Source of the DNA: Lachnospiraceae bacterium | GTDB taxonomy: Bacteria; Bacillota; Clostridia; Lachnospirales; Lachnospiraceae | Assembly: GCA_029053015.1 (NCBI GenBank) | Contig: JAIDHX010000018.1 | Coordinates: forward strand, 17,039-81,038 | Reading direction: 5' to 3' | Length of the DNA stretch: 64,000 bases | Part shown: piece after piece, positions 41,325 through 50,239 of the stretch | How positions within the stretch are numbered: position 1 is the stretch's first letter | How the letters are laid out: the number at the start of each line of letters is the position of its first letter | The notes under the pieces: generated by a model | What the model was told of the DNA's origin: nothing | Seen by the model: only the letters and a program-made list of their open reading frames with translations | The model's database searches: none | Made by a program: the position numbers and the translations under genes

Positions 41325-42341
41325 TTAATACAGGCTGCCCGAGTTGACTACAGGCTGCGCGTCGTGATTGCCGCAGAGAACTACCAGCAGATTGGACACC
41401 ATTGCCGCCTTGCGCTCCTCATCCAACACCACGATGTCCTTCTCATTTAATCGTTCCAGCGCCATCTCCACCATGCCAACGGCGCCGTCCACTATCATCT
41501 TTCTTGCATCGATAATTGCGGATGCCTGCTGCCTCTGCAGCATAACGGCTGCAATTTCCGGTGCATATGCAAGGTACGTGATCCGTGCCTCCACAATCTC
41601 AATGCCCGCCTCGTCAACACGCTTCTGGATCTCTTCTTTAATTCTCTTTGCCACCGTCTCACTGGAACCGCGCAGACTTCCCTCGTCGGCAACGCCGTCG
41701 CCCGTGGTATCCACATTCGGCGCCACGTCATAAGGGTAAATACGCACTACATTTCTCAGAGCGCTGTCACACTGCAGGGAAAGAAATTCCTTATAATTGT
41801 CTACGTTAAATACCGCTTTCGCCGTATCGATAATACGCCATGTCACCGCAATACCGATTTCTACCGGATTTCCCAGGCAGTCGTTTATCTTCTGGCGGTT
41901 ATTGTTTAAAGTCATAATCTTCAGGGAAATTTTCATGGTTGCAGGTGCTCCGACTGTGACGCCTGCCGCTACGGCAGCCGCTGCCGCGTCGCTTCTATCC
42001 CTGACGTCCCCGCTCTGATTCAGGCGGGTTCTCGCCGCCGGATTGACGGAACTGCAGAACGGATTCACAAAATAGAACCCCGGCTCCTTTAAGGTTCCGA
42101 TATATTTTCCGAACAGGGTAAGCACCAGCGCCTCCTGCGGCTTGATGACCTTAAGCCCCGGCCAGAGTATCCATGTAACACACAAAAGAACGATTGAGAT
42201 TATCAGCAGCGCCGGATTTTTGCCTGCCTCCACCATAATACCACCAATTACAGTACCTGCAATGGCAAGCCCGTAAATGACAATCGAAAGCAGTAAAACC
42301 AGCATACCCGTCTTTTTTCCTCTTATCACTTTTTCTTCCAT
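41325..42341 (-). CDS. SPFH/prohibitin-domain membrane protein
   Basis: 338 residues. Two N-terminal TM helices ([20 protein letters not shown] and [18 protein letters not shown]) precede an SPFH domain ([15 protein letters not shown], then [40 protein letters not shown]). SPFH proteins oligomerise into large membrane cages that organise lipid domains and proteases. GGAGG precedes the ATG. Co-transcribed with a small RHH regulator. No NfeD-type partner is present. Confidence 0.9.
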   Translation of the reverse strand: MEEKVIRGKKTGMLVLLLSIVIYGLAIAGTVIGGIMVEAGKNPALLIISIVLLCVTWILWPGLKVIKPQEALVLTLFGKYIGTLKEPGFYFVNPFCSSVNPAARTRLNQSGDVRDRSDAAAAAVAAGVTVGAPATMKISLKIMTLNNNRQKINDCLGNPVEIGIAVTWRIIDTAKAVFNVDNYKEFLSLQCDSALRNVVRIYPYDVAPNVDTTGDGVADEGSLRGSSETVAKRIKEEIQKRVDEAGIEIVEARITYLAYAPEIAAVMLQRQQASAIIDARKMIVDGAVGMVEMALERLNEKDIVVLDEERKAAMVSNLLVVLCGNHDAQPVVNSGSLY

Positions 42342-42361
42342 TCTGTTGTTCCTCCTTTGTT

Positions 42362-42400
42362 TGATATCAATATGATATCATTATAATATACCTTTGTCAA
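42362..42400 (-). promoter_or_regulatory. promoter with paired 8-bp palindromes before SPFH-RHH operon
   Basis: TGATATCA at 42362-42369 and again at 42373-42380, i.e. 11 bp (one helical turn) apart. On the minus strand TTGACA (42395-42400) is followed after 17 bases by TATCAT, which overlaps the first box. A bound RHH dimer pair would cover the -10. Confidence 0.75.
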
Positions 42401-42551
42401 CACCAAAATGAAGCAATCTTTTGATTTTAATTTTAAAATTGGATTTTTTTGCATTTTCAACTTTACATATTTTCATCCATACTGCAAACAATACTATTGT
42501 CATAACCATGACTTGTGACTTGCCGCTTTTGCGGCGGAATGGAGGGAAATT

Positions 42552-43175
42552 ATGAAAAATATGAAAAAAACTTTTGCAATTTGTCTTCTGCTTCTCTATG
42601 TCGGCATGTTGTCAGCATGTGGCAGCGGCTCCAAGAAGAACAACGGCGATATGGCTGGCGGCTCTCAGAACGGCACCACCACTGAGAGTACCACCGGCAA
42701 TACCGGCACCAACAACAATAATGGTACAACAGGCACCAACGGCACAAACAATAACAATGGTACAACAGGCACCAATGGCAGTATCAACAATAACAATGGT
42801 ACAACAGGCACCAATGGCAGTATCAACAATAACAATGGTACAACGGGTACAAACGGTACGACCGGAAATGGCACAGGCAGTAATGGTGTAAACAATAACG
42901 GAACAAACGGCCGTAGCAGCGTGAATGGCGGAAACACCACGAACGGTACTACAAATAGCTCCGGCAGCAGAAGCAATGGTACAAACAATGCAATCGATGA
43001 CGCCGGCAATGCAATCGGCAATGCCATTGACGACGCAGGAAACACTGCCGGAGATGTTATTAATGATATCGGGGACGGTATCAAAGATATCACCGACGAC
43101 ATGACCGGAAATGGCTCCGGCAATAACAACACTACCAACGGTAGCTCCACAAGAGGCGCTTCGGGAAGACGGTAG
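42552..43175 (+). CDS. low-complexity Asn/Thr/Gly-rich lipoprotein
   Basis: 207 residues. The signal peptide ends at LSAC (Cys23). Most of the mature part is N/G/T repeats (units like GTTGTNGSINNNN) followed by an amphipathic segment (NAIDDAGNAIGNAIDDAGNT, DVINDIGDGIKDITDDM). It resembles secreted or surface proteins without enzymatic domains. GGAGGG lies 7 bases before the ATG. It is monocistronic, divergent from the SPFH operon and ends in a strong terminator. Confidence 0.8.
   Translation: MKNMKKTFAICLLLLYVGMLSACGSGSKKNNGDMAGGSQNGTTTESTTGNTGTNNNNGTTGTNGTNNNNGTTGTNGSINNNNGTTGTNGSINNNNGTTGTNGTTGNGTGSNGVNNNGTNGRSSVNGGNTTNGTTNSSGSRSNGTNNAIDDAGNAIGNAIDDAGNTAGDVINDIGDGIKDITDDMTGNGSGNNNTTNGSSTRGASGRR
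42723..42860 (+). repeat. 36-39-bp tandem coding repeats
   Basis: Units encoding GTTGTNG(T/SI)NNNN: 42723-42758 (36 bp), 42759-42797 and 42798-42836 (39 bp each, identical), then a decayed unit. Likely to change copy number by slippage. Confidence 0.85.
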
Positions 43176-43187
43176 CTTTTTCCAAAA

Positions 43188-43230
43188 AGAGGGCATTTCG
43201 CGGTCAGACTGCGAATACCCTCTTTTTTTT
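43188..43230 (+). terminator. intrinsic terminator after lipoprotein
   Basis: AGAGGG ... CCCTCT with an inner ATTCGC-like stem, followed by seven T. It abuts the stop of the convergent fbp. Confidence 0.85.
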
Positions 43231-45184
43231 ATATTCCTCTCTCTACAATGCTGCCCTCTCTGTACGCTTTTAGCAGTTTTTCCAAATCGGCAATCGTTTC
43301 CTTGATATCGAGACCGATATCGGTGTCCGCTACGCGCTTCCGTACCGGAAAAAGTTCCACATCAAGTGTATCCGAAAAAATATCGGATTCCTTACGGATT
43401 GCTGCTTCCGACGATTCAAAATATTCGTGCGATACCAGCCTCATGCCTCTGGAATTGCACACCAGCGTGTAACCGGCAATGCCTGTTTTTTGGTGGAATG
43501 CCTTGGAAAAGCCGCCGTCTATGATAAGCAGTTTCCCGCCGCATTTTATGGGCGACTCCCCATTTTTCTGTTCCACCGGCACATGCCCGTTCACAATGTG
43601 GGAACTTTCTGCCGGAAGTCCAAACTCTTCCAATATTTTTGCGATGATATCTTCCCTGTCAAGCAGCGCGTAATAACTGTTTTTCTTTTCTTCATGGCTG
43701 CGGCTGTCATCGATAAAGTAACGCTCAAAGGTCGCCATTTTATCCCTTCCGTAAACGGGAGATCCGGGACCTGCCCAGATATACCAAGTCATATCCTGCC
43801 CGTTCCTCTTTTCCTCGCCCTCCGTCCCGTAGTAGCCAATGCGGGCGCAATTTTCCAAAATGTCATAGAGCGCCTTACCACTGTAAAGCCTGCCCCCGAT
43901 ACAGATACCGGCAAAGCTTCCGTCTTCTGTCAAAGGAACACAGCCATGGTAGAGAAGGTTAGAATTGTATACCTTATACAGTCCGCCATTGGAAAACAGA
44001 AAGCGCACATGACGCTGCAGCTTTTCACTGTGCAGGAACGCCTGCCGCAGCCGCTCCATCACCTTAAGTTCCTCCGCTGTGAGCCTGTACGGGTCTTCCC
44101 TGTCCACCGTAGGAAAATCCACGTCCTTTATGGAATAGGATGTGCCGTCTATCTCCACAGTTTTATTTTCGTAATCAATTTTTTGTAAAAGCAGACGGTT
44201 TTCCATGCCAAATTCCGGATGACGCAGAATAAGCTGTCCCTCCAGCTTAAACTGCAGAATGGTTATCGCCTTGTGCATCTTCATGTCAAGGCTCAAATCC
44301 TTGGTATTGTAGTCGGTATTATATTTGATGGCAAAGGCACTGCAGTCCGTGTCCTGATAAGTTTCCATCGCAAAGGTGGCAAGCGGAATCAGATTGATGC
44401 CGTAGCCGTCCTCCAGCGTGTCCAGATTGCCATAGCGCGCCGCAATCCGGATAACTGTCGCAATACATGCCAGATGTCCGCTCGCTGCGCCCATCCACAC
44501 CACATCATGGTTGCCCCACTGCACATCCACCGAGTGATAAGTGCTCAGGGTATCCATAATGATATGCGGTCCCGGTCCTCTGTCATAAATATCCCCCAGA
44601 ATATGCAGGTGGTCAATGACAAGCCTCTGGATTAAATGACTCAGCGCAGCGATAAACTGCGGCGCCCTTCCGATTCGTATAATGGTATGTATGATTTCAT
44701 TGTAGTAGGCTTCCTTGTCCTGCACCTCTTCCTTTTCCGTAATCAATTCCTCGATGACGTAGGCAAAATCCTTCGGCAGAGCCTTCCGCACCTTGGAGCG
44801 CGTGTATTTGGACGCCACGCGCTTGGTAATCTGCACCAGCCTGTGGAGAGTTATCTTATACCAGTCCTCGATATTCTCCTCTTCCTCCATCATAATGTCC
44901 AGCTTTTCCTCCGGATAATAAATCAAGGTCGCCAGCGATTTCTTGTCGCGGCTGCTCAAGGTATTGCCGAACTCCTCGTCAATCTTTCTCCGCACGGAAC
45001 CGGAACCGTTCTTCAGCACATGGTTGAACTGCGCATACTCTCCGTGTATGTCCGTCAGGAAATGCTCCGTCCCCTTCGGCAGATTCAGGATTGCCTGCAG
45101 ATTGATGATTTCTGTCGCCGCAGACGCAATGGTCGGATACCGGTCCGCCAGACTTTTTAAATACTTTCTTTCCAGTTCAGTCAT
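43229..45184 (-). CDS. fbp: fructose-1,6-bisphosphatase, class III
   Basis: 651 residues, the normal size for this Firmicute enzyme of gluconeogenesis. Metallophosphatase motifs are present: FLTDIHGEYAQFNHVLKNG, ILGDIYDRGPGPH, WGNHDVVWMGAASG and late SHIVNGHVPV. GGAGG lies 6 bases before the ATG. The gene lies downstream of dapB on the same strand with an 78-bp gap containing a hairpin, so it probably has its own control. Confidence 0.95.
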   Translation of the reverse strand: MTELERKYLKSLADRYPTIASAATEIINLQAILNLPKGTEHFLTDIHGEYAQFNHVLKNGSGSVRRKIDEEFGNTLSSRDKKSLATLIYYPEEKLDIMMEEEENIEDWYKITLHRLVQITKRVASKYTRSKVRKALPKDFAYVIEELITEKEEVQDKEAYYNEIIHTIIRIGRAPQFIAALSHLIQRLVIDHLHILGDIYDRGPGPHIIMDTLSTYHSVDVQWGNHDVVWMGAASGHLACIATVIRIAARYGNLDTLEDGYGINLIPLATFAMETYQDTDCSAFAIKYNTDYNTKDLSLDMKMHKAITILQFKLEGQLILRHPEFGMENRLLLQKIDYENKTVEIDGTSYSIKDVDFPTVDREDPYRLTAEELKVMERLRQAFLHSEKLQRHVRFLFSNGGLYKVYNSNLLYHGCVPLTEDGSFAGICIGGRLYSGKALYDILENCARIGYYGTEGEEKRNGQDMTWYIWAGPGSPVYGRDKMATFERYFIDDSRSHEEKKNSYYALLDREDIIAKILEEFGLPAESSHIVNGHVPVEQKNGESPIKCGGKLLIIDGGFSKAFHQKTGIAGYTLVCNSRGMRLVSHEYFESSEAAIRKESDIFSDTLDVELFPVRKRVADTDIGLDIKETIADLEKLLKAYREGSIVERGI

Positions 45185-45222
45185 TTTTACCTCCCACCAC
45201 AGAACTTCTTCTCATACTTAAC

Positions 45223-45263
45223 AACCCCCGCTTCTTTCCAGAAGCAGGGGTTGACTTTTTTTT
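45223..45263. terminator. hairpin between dapB and fbp
   Basis: AACCCC(C)GCTTCT pairs with AGAAGC(A)GGGGTT over TTCC. The T-run (eight T) is on the plus-strand side, so its efficiency for the minus-strand dap transcript is uncertain. Confidence 0.55.
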
Positions 45264-46032
45264 AACAATCATTTGCGGATTTAATCACGTCGCTCATATC
45301 ATACATGCCCGCAGGCTTTCCCGCAAGGAATTTTGCCGCCTGTATGGCGCCCTTGGCAAACACAGCTTTGGAATAGGCGGTATGGGAAAAAGTAATCACC
45401 TCGTCCGCTCCCGCAAAAATAACGTCATGGTCGCCCACAATCGTACCGCCGCGGACTGCGGATATACCGATTTCTTTTTTACTGCGCTTCTGCCGCACCC
45501 CGCTTCTGTCATACACATATTCGTACTCTCCGCCCAGCTCTTCATTGACGGAAGCCGCAAGCGCAAGCGCTGTGCCGCTCGGCGCATCCACCTTCTGGTT
45601 GTGGTGCTTTTCTACAATCTCAATGTCAAAGCCCGCCGGCGCCAGCACGGACGCAGCCTCCTTCAACATTTTTAAAAGCAGATTGATACCTAAAGACATG
45701 TTTGCAGATTTTAAAACTGCCACCTTTTCAGCCGTCTTCTGCAGGAGCAAATTCTGCTCTTCGGACAGACCCGTGGTACAGAACACACAGGGAAGCTTCC
45801 TGCTCTCACAGTAGGCAAGCAGCTTTTCCGTGCCTGACGCTGCGCTGAAGTCTATCAGCACATCTGCCTCCACATTGCAGTCCTCAATATTTGCAAAAAC
45901 CGGATATGCATTGTGTCCGTCATCATAGATATCGATGCCCGCCACAATTTCCGCCGCTTCATCCGCCTCAACCAAACCGGAAATCACGCGGCCCATTTTT
46001 CCATTACAGCCGCTCATTATTATTTTGTACAT
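45262..46032 (-). CDS. dapB: 4-hydroxy-tetrahydrodipicolinate reductase
   Basis: 256 residues. N-terminal Rossmann loop (IIMSGCNGKMGRVISG), the CTTGLSEEQ motif, and the signature EKHHNQKVDAPSGTALALA with catalytic HH and K. It reduces the DapA product with NAD(P)H in lysine/diaminopimelate synthesis. GAGGTAGCT precedes the ATG. It starts 13 bases after dapA and shares its riboswitch-controlled transcript. Confidence 0.97.
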   Translation of the reverse strand: MYKIIMSGCNGKMGRVISGLVEADEAAEIVAGIDIYDDGHNAYPVFANIEDCNVEADVLIDFSAASGTEKLLAYCESRKLPCVFCTTGLSEEQNLLLQKTAEKVAVLKSANMSLGINLLLKMLKEAASVLAPAGFDIEIVEKHHNQKVDAPSGTALALAASVNEELGGEYEYVYDRSGVRQKRSKKEIGISAVRGGTIVGDHDVIFAGADEVITFSHTAYSKAVFAKGAIQAAKFLAGKPAGMYDMSDVIKSANDC

Positions 46033-46045
46033 AGCTACCTCACTT

Positions 46046-46930
46046 TTACAGTATCCCGAAATCCTTCATTGCCTTTTCCAGCTTCTTTGCATTTGCCTCT
46101 TCCATCTCGGTAAGCGGAAGCCGCAGTCCGCCTGCTTCCATGCCCATCAGGTTGAGCGCTTTCTTCACCGGAATCGGGTTGACCTCACAGAACAGTGCGT
46201 CACAGAGCTCCATCGCCTTAAGCTGCAGCTCCATGCTGCCCTTTACATCTCCTGCAAAATATTTTTCACAGATATCATGGGTCTGACGCGGCGCCACATT
46301 GGAAAGCACCGAGATAACACCGATGCCGCCCAGCGAGAGAATCGGCACAATCTGATCGTCGTTGCCGGAGTAGATATCCACCTTGCCGCCCGCTTTTGCC
46401 GCCAGTCTGGCAATCTGGCTGATATTGCTGCTTGCCTCCTTAACCCCTACAATATTTTCTACCTCTGTGACAAGCCTTACGATGGTATCCGGCAAAATGT
46501 TACAGCCCGTCCGGCTGGGTACATTATAAAGGATGATCGGCAGTTTCACTGCATCCGCCACCGTCTTAAAATGCGTGTAAAGACCGTTCTGTGTCGCTTT
46601 GTTGTAATAAGGGGAGACCAAGAGCAGACCATCCACGCCGTATTTCTCGGCTTCCGTCGAGAGATATATCGCTGTCTCCGTGCTGTTGGAGCCCGTTCCC
46701 GCAATCACGGGAACCCTGCCTGCAACCTTCTCCGTGCAGTACTTAATGACCTCCAAATGTTCCTCATGAGACAGGGTAGAAGCCTCTCCCGTCGTGCCAC
46801 ATACGATAATGGCATCCGTACCGTTCTCAATCTGAAATTCAATTAACGCAGCAAACTTTTCATAATTTACCTCGCCGTTTGCCTTCATGGGCGTTACAAT
46901 GGCAACACCCGCACCTTTAAAAATAGACAT
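46046..46930 (-). CDS. dapA: 4-hydroxy-tetrahydrodipicolinate synthase
   Basis: 294 residues from ATG 46930 (GAGGAGG 5-7 bases ahead; the frame runs to 46945). IIVCGTTGEASTLSHEEHL (catalytic Thr), ILYNVPSRTGCNILPD (Tyr) and VGVKEASSNIS (Schiff-base Lys) are all present. It condenses pyruvate with aspartate semialdehyde, the first committed step to lysine and meso-diaminopimelate. A lysine riboswitch with terminator precedes it, so it should be shut down by lysine. Confidence 0.97.
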   Translation of the reverse strand: MSIFKGAGVAIVTPMKANGEVNYEKFAALIEFQIENGTDAIIVCGTTGEASTLSHEEHLEVIKYCTEKVAGRVPVIAGTGSNSTETAIYLSTEAEKYGVDGLLLVSPYYNKATQNGLYTHFKTVADAVKLPIILYNVPSRTGCNILPDTIVRLVTEVENIVGVKEASSNISQIARLAAKAGGKVDIYSGNDDQIVPILSLGGIGVISVLSNVAPRQTHDICEKYFAGDVKGSMELQLKAMELCDALFCEVNPIPVKKALNLMGMEAGGLRLPLTEMEEANAKKLEKAMKDFGIL

Positions 46931-46987
46931 CTCTTTCCTCCTCAAACTTTTAACCCACAGAGCGCTGTACGATTCTGCAAATCATAG

Positions 46988-47212
46988 AAAACAAAAACGA
47001 CCCATATCGCAATACGGGCCGGATCCTCCTGTTTCCATTCCGATAGCGCCCCATCTAACCTTAGATGACAGTCATACAGTTATTTACTGTATGCCCAAGA
47101 CTTGACTGCAGTTCATCTCCTCTTTCGGCGTCCTCCCCTTTCAACCTTTCTCGCCTGTGTCTGCCACATCAAAAGGACTACTATTGAAGCACGCAACCTC
47201 TATCTTTCTGTT
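46988..47212 (-). ncRNA. lysine riboswitch (L box) with expression-platform terminator
   Basis: On the minus strand the conserved elements appear in order: GATAGAGGTTGCG, TTCAATAGTAG, GAAAGGGGAGGACGCCGAA, GACTGTCATC and GGGGCGCTATC, spaced as in Firmicute lysC/dapA leaders. The aptamer covers about 47042-47204. A terminator follows (46999-47020: GGCCCGTAT pairs with ATATGGGTC by two G-U pairs) with GTTTTTGTTTT. Lysine binding should favour termination before dapA. Confidence 0.9.
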
Positions 47213-47241
47213 ATGATAGCATCTATCATGCCCTGTGTCAA
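47213..47241 (-). promoter_or_regulatory. promoter of riboswitch-dapA-dapB transcript
   Basis: TTGACA (47236-47241), 17 bases, TATCAT (47213-47218) on the minus strand, immediately before the riboswitch. Confidence 0.85.
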
Positions 47242-47278
47242 TGCGATTTTGACCTTTTCACCTTGCAAAAAGTGCAAC

Positions 47279-48061
47279 TTATATTTTCATTACATTCTCT
47301 AAGTCGGAAATTATCGCCTCAATGGTTTGCAGAAGCATGTCTGAATCCGTAAACAGATTCCGGAACAGACAATTAAGGTTTTCCTCAAAATGAACCGGAA
47401 GCACTTCTGCCTGCTCCTTTGCATACTGCACCATCCGCTTTTCTCCCGGATGAGTCAGCTTATTCAACGCAAAAATAATATCAAAATAAGATTCCAGAAA
47501 AGCTGCGGTTCTGTGATTGACACTTACCCAGTCTTTGCGGGCTGCCGCTTTTTTAATCTGCAGATTATATGAGGGAAGATTTCCTCTCAGCAGCCGCAGA
47601 TTCTGCCGGATAATACTGTCCTTTAATTCATCCGGATAAGGAATATTATATTGGCGCTGCAGCATTGCCAGTTTTCCGTTTTTATCATAAAGAATCCGGC
47701 TATGTAAAAGATTGTGCCACATACAGGTGGTATAGCCGTTATGTGCCATATGCTTTTCGACAACCGAATGAATTTCCTGCGAAAAACCTTCCAGATTTCT
47801 ATAAAGAATATCAATGTCCACTCCGTCTTTCAGTGTACAGTCGTCCTCAAGCTCCCAAAAAGCATTTCCAATCTCCATGTATTGACAATACTTTTCCAGA
47901 ATCTGCTTTCGGATGCTCTCTTCCGGCGTCCGGGTACAATAAATATATAAATCATAGTCCGATTTTTCATCGTAATGTGTACCGGCTCTTGACCCGCCCA
48001 ATGCAATTGCTTCCACCTCGGGAATCAATGCAAACTCATGCCACAATGATTCAAAAAACAT
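47279..48061 (-). CDS. nucleotidyltransferase-fold protein (DUF4037-type)
   Basis: 260 residues. The N-terminal polymerase-beta-like active site is clear: ALGGSRAGTHYDEKSDYDLY (GS and DxD), with a third acidic residue in VDIDILYRN. The C-terminal helical part (about 130-260) is of the kind found with DUF4037. These enzymes transfer nucleotides to antibiotics, proteins or toxins. No HEPN partner gene is adjacent, which argues against a MNT/HEPN toxin-antitoxin pair. Function undefined. Confidence 0.82.
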   Translation of the reverse strand: MFFESLWHEFALIPEVEAIALGGSRAGTHYDEKSDYDLYIYCTRTPEESIRKQILEKYCQYMEIGNAFWELEDDCTLKDGVDIDILYRNLEGFSQEIHSVVEKHMAHNGYTTCMWHNLLHSRILYDKNGKLAMLQRQYNIPYPDELKDSIIRQNLRLLRGNLPSYNLQIKKAAARKDWVSVNHRTAAFLESYFDIIFALNKLTHPGEKRMVQYAKEQAEVLPVHFEENLNCLFRNLFTDSDMLLQTIEAIISDLENVMKI

Positions 48062-48179
48062 ATTTTTCCTCCTCTGTCTGCAACATTTGCTTCCAAATTA
48101 TTCCATACTCAAACACATCAGTGCGACACACAATACAGGATATCCCCCACTTAGATTTACTGCCTTGATTATATCATAT

Positions 48180-48548
48180 TCATAATGCAGTAATCCAAAA
48201 GCATACTGCTGAAATCAACGAGAGTGGTGTCATGATATATTTTTCTTTTTTACTTTTTGAAATAAAATTCATAACCGTATTAAATGAAAGATACACCGCC
48301 ATAACAATACAGATTATTTTTGTCACATTACGTGAAAACCATAATGGTATAAATCCACCCATTTGTAAAATTATAATCACAAAAAATATCTGCAAAATAA
48401 GTTGTGTCACTAAAACACCCCTCAATTTTTTAGGAAAAACTTTATATTGCCCTCCCATTGTCAATTCTCCTAATGGCAAACCGCAAATTATAAGCACTGA
48501 TAAAATAATTACGATTGAAAAAGTACTTGCACCTATTATAGCTATCAT
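48180..48548 (-). CDS. small four-TM membrane protein
   Basis: 122 residues from ATG 48548, one base after the stop of the FUSC gene, with GGAGGAG ahead; a longer frame to 48653 would overlap that gene. Four hydrophobic segments (ASTFSIVIILSVLIICG, VTQLILQIFFVIIILQMGG, ITKIICIVMAVYLSFNTV-like, LISAVCFWITAL). No family recognised. Coupling to the FUSC gene suggests joint work at the membrane. Confidence 0.7.
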   Translation of the reverse strand: MIAIIGASTFSIVIILSVLIICGLPLGELTMGGQYKVFPKKLRGVLVTQLILQIFFVIIILQMGGFIPLWFSRNVTKIICIVMAVYLSFNTVMNFISKSKKEKYIMTPLSLISAVCFWITAL

Positions 48549-48549
48549 A

Positions 48550-49107
48550 TTAAATCTCCTCCGCTGATGAATCTGTACTGCTGCTATTCTTCTTTCCAAA
48601 CTTTTTCTCCATCCATTGGAACGTAAATCCGCCGGGAAAAACACTATTAACAAGCAATGCGATGATTACACCGATTGCCGTGTCTACAATACGATTTAGC
48701 GCATAACTGACGTAGCTTTCTACCGGCGTGCTGAAAAGCAGAATACACAGCATGACTCCGCCTGGCTGAACGCCGCCTTTCCAAAAAATCTGACAAACAT
48801 AAATCAATAGGACTGTTCCAAGAAATACCAATGGCACCAACAGCAGCGTATCCCTGCCATCAGGAAAAAAGATGAGGTAGAAGCGGAAAAGTGCCATTCC
48901 TATGATACCGCCGATAATCGTACCAAACAAGCGGTTTCCGCCATTTTGTTTGGAACTTTGCAAGTCGCTTCCCATGCCGAAAATTGCACCAATGCACGCA
49001 AAGGTAGGTGTTCTATGTACCAAGTAATACAGCATTGCACATAATGTTGCCGCAAAAGCTGTTTTAATATTGCGCATTCCTATTTTGGGAATATTGTCAT
49101 TTTTCAT
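48550..49107 (-). CDS. FUSC/aromatic-acid-exporter family protein
   Basis: 185 residues from ATG 49107 (GGGAG ahead). Five or six TM segments of the FUSC/ArAE_1 type: MRNIKTAFAATLCAMLYYLV, PTFACIGAIFGMGSDLQSS, GTIIGGIIGMALF, VESYVSYALNRIVDTAIGVI. Longer relatives export aromatic acids; short Firmicute forms like this have no proven substrate. Translationally coupled to the following four-TM gene. Confidence 0.85.
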   Translation of the reverse strand: MKNDNIPKIGMRNIKTAFAATLCAMLYYLVHRTPTFACIGAIFGMGSDLQSSKQNGGNRLFGTIIGGIIGMALFRFYLIFFPDGRDTLLLVPLVFLGTVLLIYVCQIFWKGGVQPGGVMLCILLFSTPVESYVSYALNRIVDTAIGVIIALLVNSVFPGGFTFQWMEKKFGKKNSSSTDSSAEEI

Positions 49108-49145
49108 ATCGTCTCCCATCTTTAAAATTCTTGAATCTTTTTTAA

Positions 49146-49658
49146 TTATCCGTAATAGCCTTTTATCCCGATACCTATAGTCGCCCAGTGATTTGCTTTT
49201 CTCATTTCATATTCAATATCTGCAGCAGACATTGAAACGCCTTCTGCTCTTGCTTCTTCTATCATTTCATGAACACTCTCCGGAACTGCCTCCCTGAAAA
49301 CACCAACACTAATATTCTGAAAAACATAACTATAACCGTTTTCATTGTCCCCGGCACTGCCATTATTTTTTTCCAAAAGAATATGATACAGTTCTTCTGC
49401 CTCCGTTTTAAATGCAGCCGCTCCATATATCTCAGGCTGGACTTCTCCATCAATTCCGCCCAGAAACTCAATAAACTCCAGTCCTCCTTTTTCATCAAAA
49501 TCAAACCGTAATTCATTATTAAAATAATACCATGCATTTTTCCATTCTTTACAGGGCACGCCTAATAAATTTCTCACCTCTTCTTTTGAAGATGACAGGG
49601 CTATTGATTTATCATTCCATTTTATACCCACTAATGGGATTATTTCTATATTTTCCAT
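49146..49658 (-). CDS. unknown cytosolic protein, immunity-like
   Basis: 170 residues, acidic, no TM, no known motif. It begins MENIEIIPLVGIKWNDKSIA and has a conserved-looking ELRFDFDEKGGLEFIEFLGG. Size, acidity and solitary placement are like immunity proteins of toxin systems, but no toxin is next to it. GGGAG lies 8 bases before the ATG. First gene of the co-oriented small-gene run. Confidence 0.6.
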   Translation of the reverse strand: MENIEIIPLVGIKWNDKSIALSSSKEEVRNLLGVPCKEWKNAWYYFNNELRFDFDEKGGLEFIEFLGGIDGEVQPEIYGAAAFKTEAEELYHILLEKNNGSAGDNENGYSYVFQNISVGVFREAVPESVHEMIEEARAEGVSMSAADIEYEMRKANHWATIGIGIKGYYG

Positions 49659-49733
49659 ACATTTTTCTCCCTAAATATTTAATTCATCTCCCAGCCAATA
49701 TGCAAATTATATCAATTTTGATTATCACCATCT

Positions 49734-50174
49734 CTACTTATATCCATATCGTTTAATCGTCTCATCACTCCATACATGAACCTCAATATATCTTTCAGGA
49801 CCGTATTTTCCGTCATCATTCCAATCCTGCGGAAGTCCATACTTGTCAATTATCTCCAAAATATCAAATTCTTCAATTGGTATTTTTATAAAGTCACAAT
49901 TTTCAAACCATGAAGATAACCACGGACTATGTTCAACCACCATATAATGTGGCGCCACTCTGGATATTTGTCCTCCCTTTTTGGCAAACTCTGTTCGAAT
50001 TATTCTTTCACAATTCCGTCTATATTCAACATATTTATCATGTCTCTGCGCACCTTGTGAGTTCGGCTTTGTCGTTTTTATTATTTCCAGAACCGACTTC
50101 GCCTGTTCAACAGGTAAGTCTGATAAATTCCGAAATGGCCCCGTTGTTTTATCATAATAATGATATAGATACAC
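49734..50174 (-). CDS. conserved unknown protein
   Basis: 146 residues from a GTG start at 50174 (AAGGGA about 10 bases ahead). MYLYHYYDKTTGPFRNLSDL and PHYMVVEHSPWLSSWF are motifs I know from a widespread hypothetical family; no catalytic pattern is evident. The upstream junction shares AGAGAGCAA and AAAATTCCAACTT-type sequence with that before 51459. Confidence 0.65.
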   Translation of the reverse strand: MYLYHYYDKTTGPFRNLSDLPVEQAKSVLEIIKTTKPNSQGAQRHDKYVEYRRNCERIIRTEFAKKGGQISRVAPHYMVVEHSPWLSSWFENCDFIKIPIEEFDILEIIDKYGLPQDWNDDGKYGPERYIEVHVWSDETIKRYGYK

Positions 50175-50239
50175 TTTTTTTACTTCCCTTCAAGTTGGAA
50201 TTTTGCAGCTTGCTCTCTGTCGGGTCATTAATGTTGATA

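Noticed and set aside
42612..43196. 194- and 161-residue valine/leucine/proline-rich minus frames
   Set aside because: They are antisense reads of the N/T/G repeats of the lipoprotein and reflect only its low complexity.
45935..46846. 303-residue open frame on the plus strand
   Set aside because: Antisense to dapA, whose catalytic motifs are intact.
47279..48061. MNT antitoxin of a HEPN/MNT toxin-antitoxin pair
   Set aside because: The protein is larger than minimal antitoxins and no HEPN gene lies next to it.
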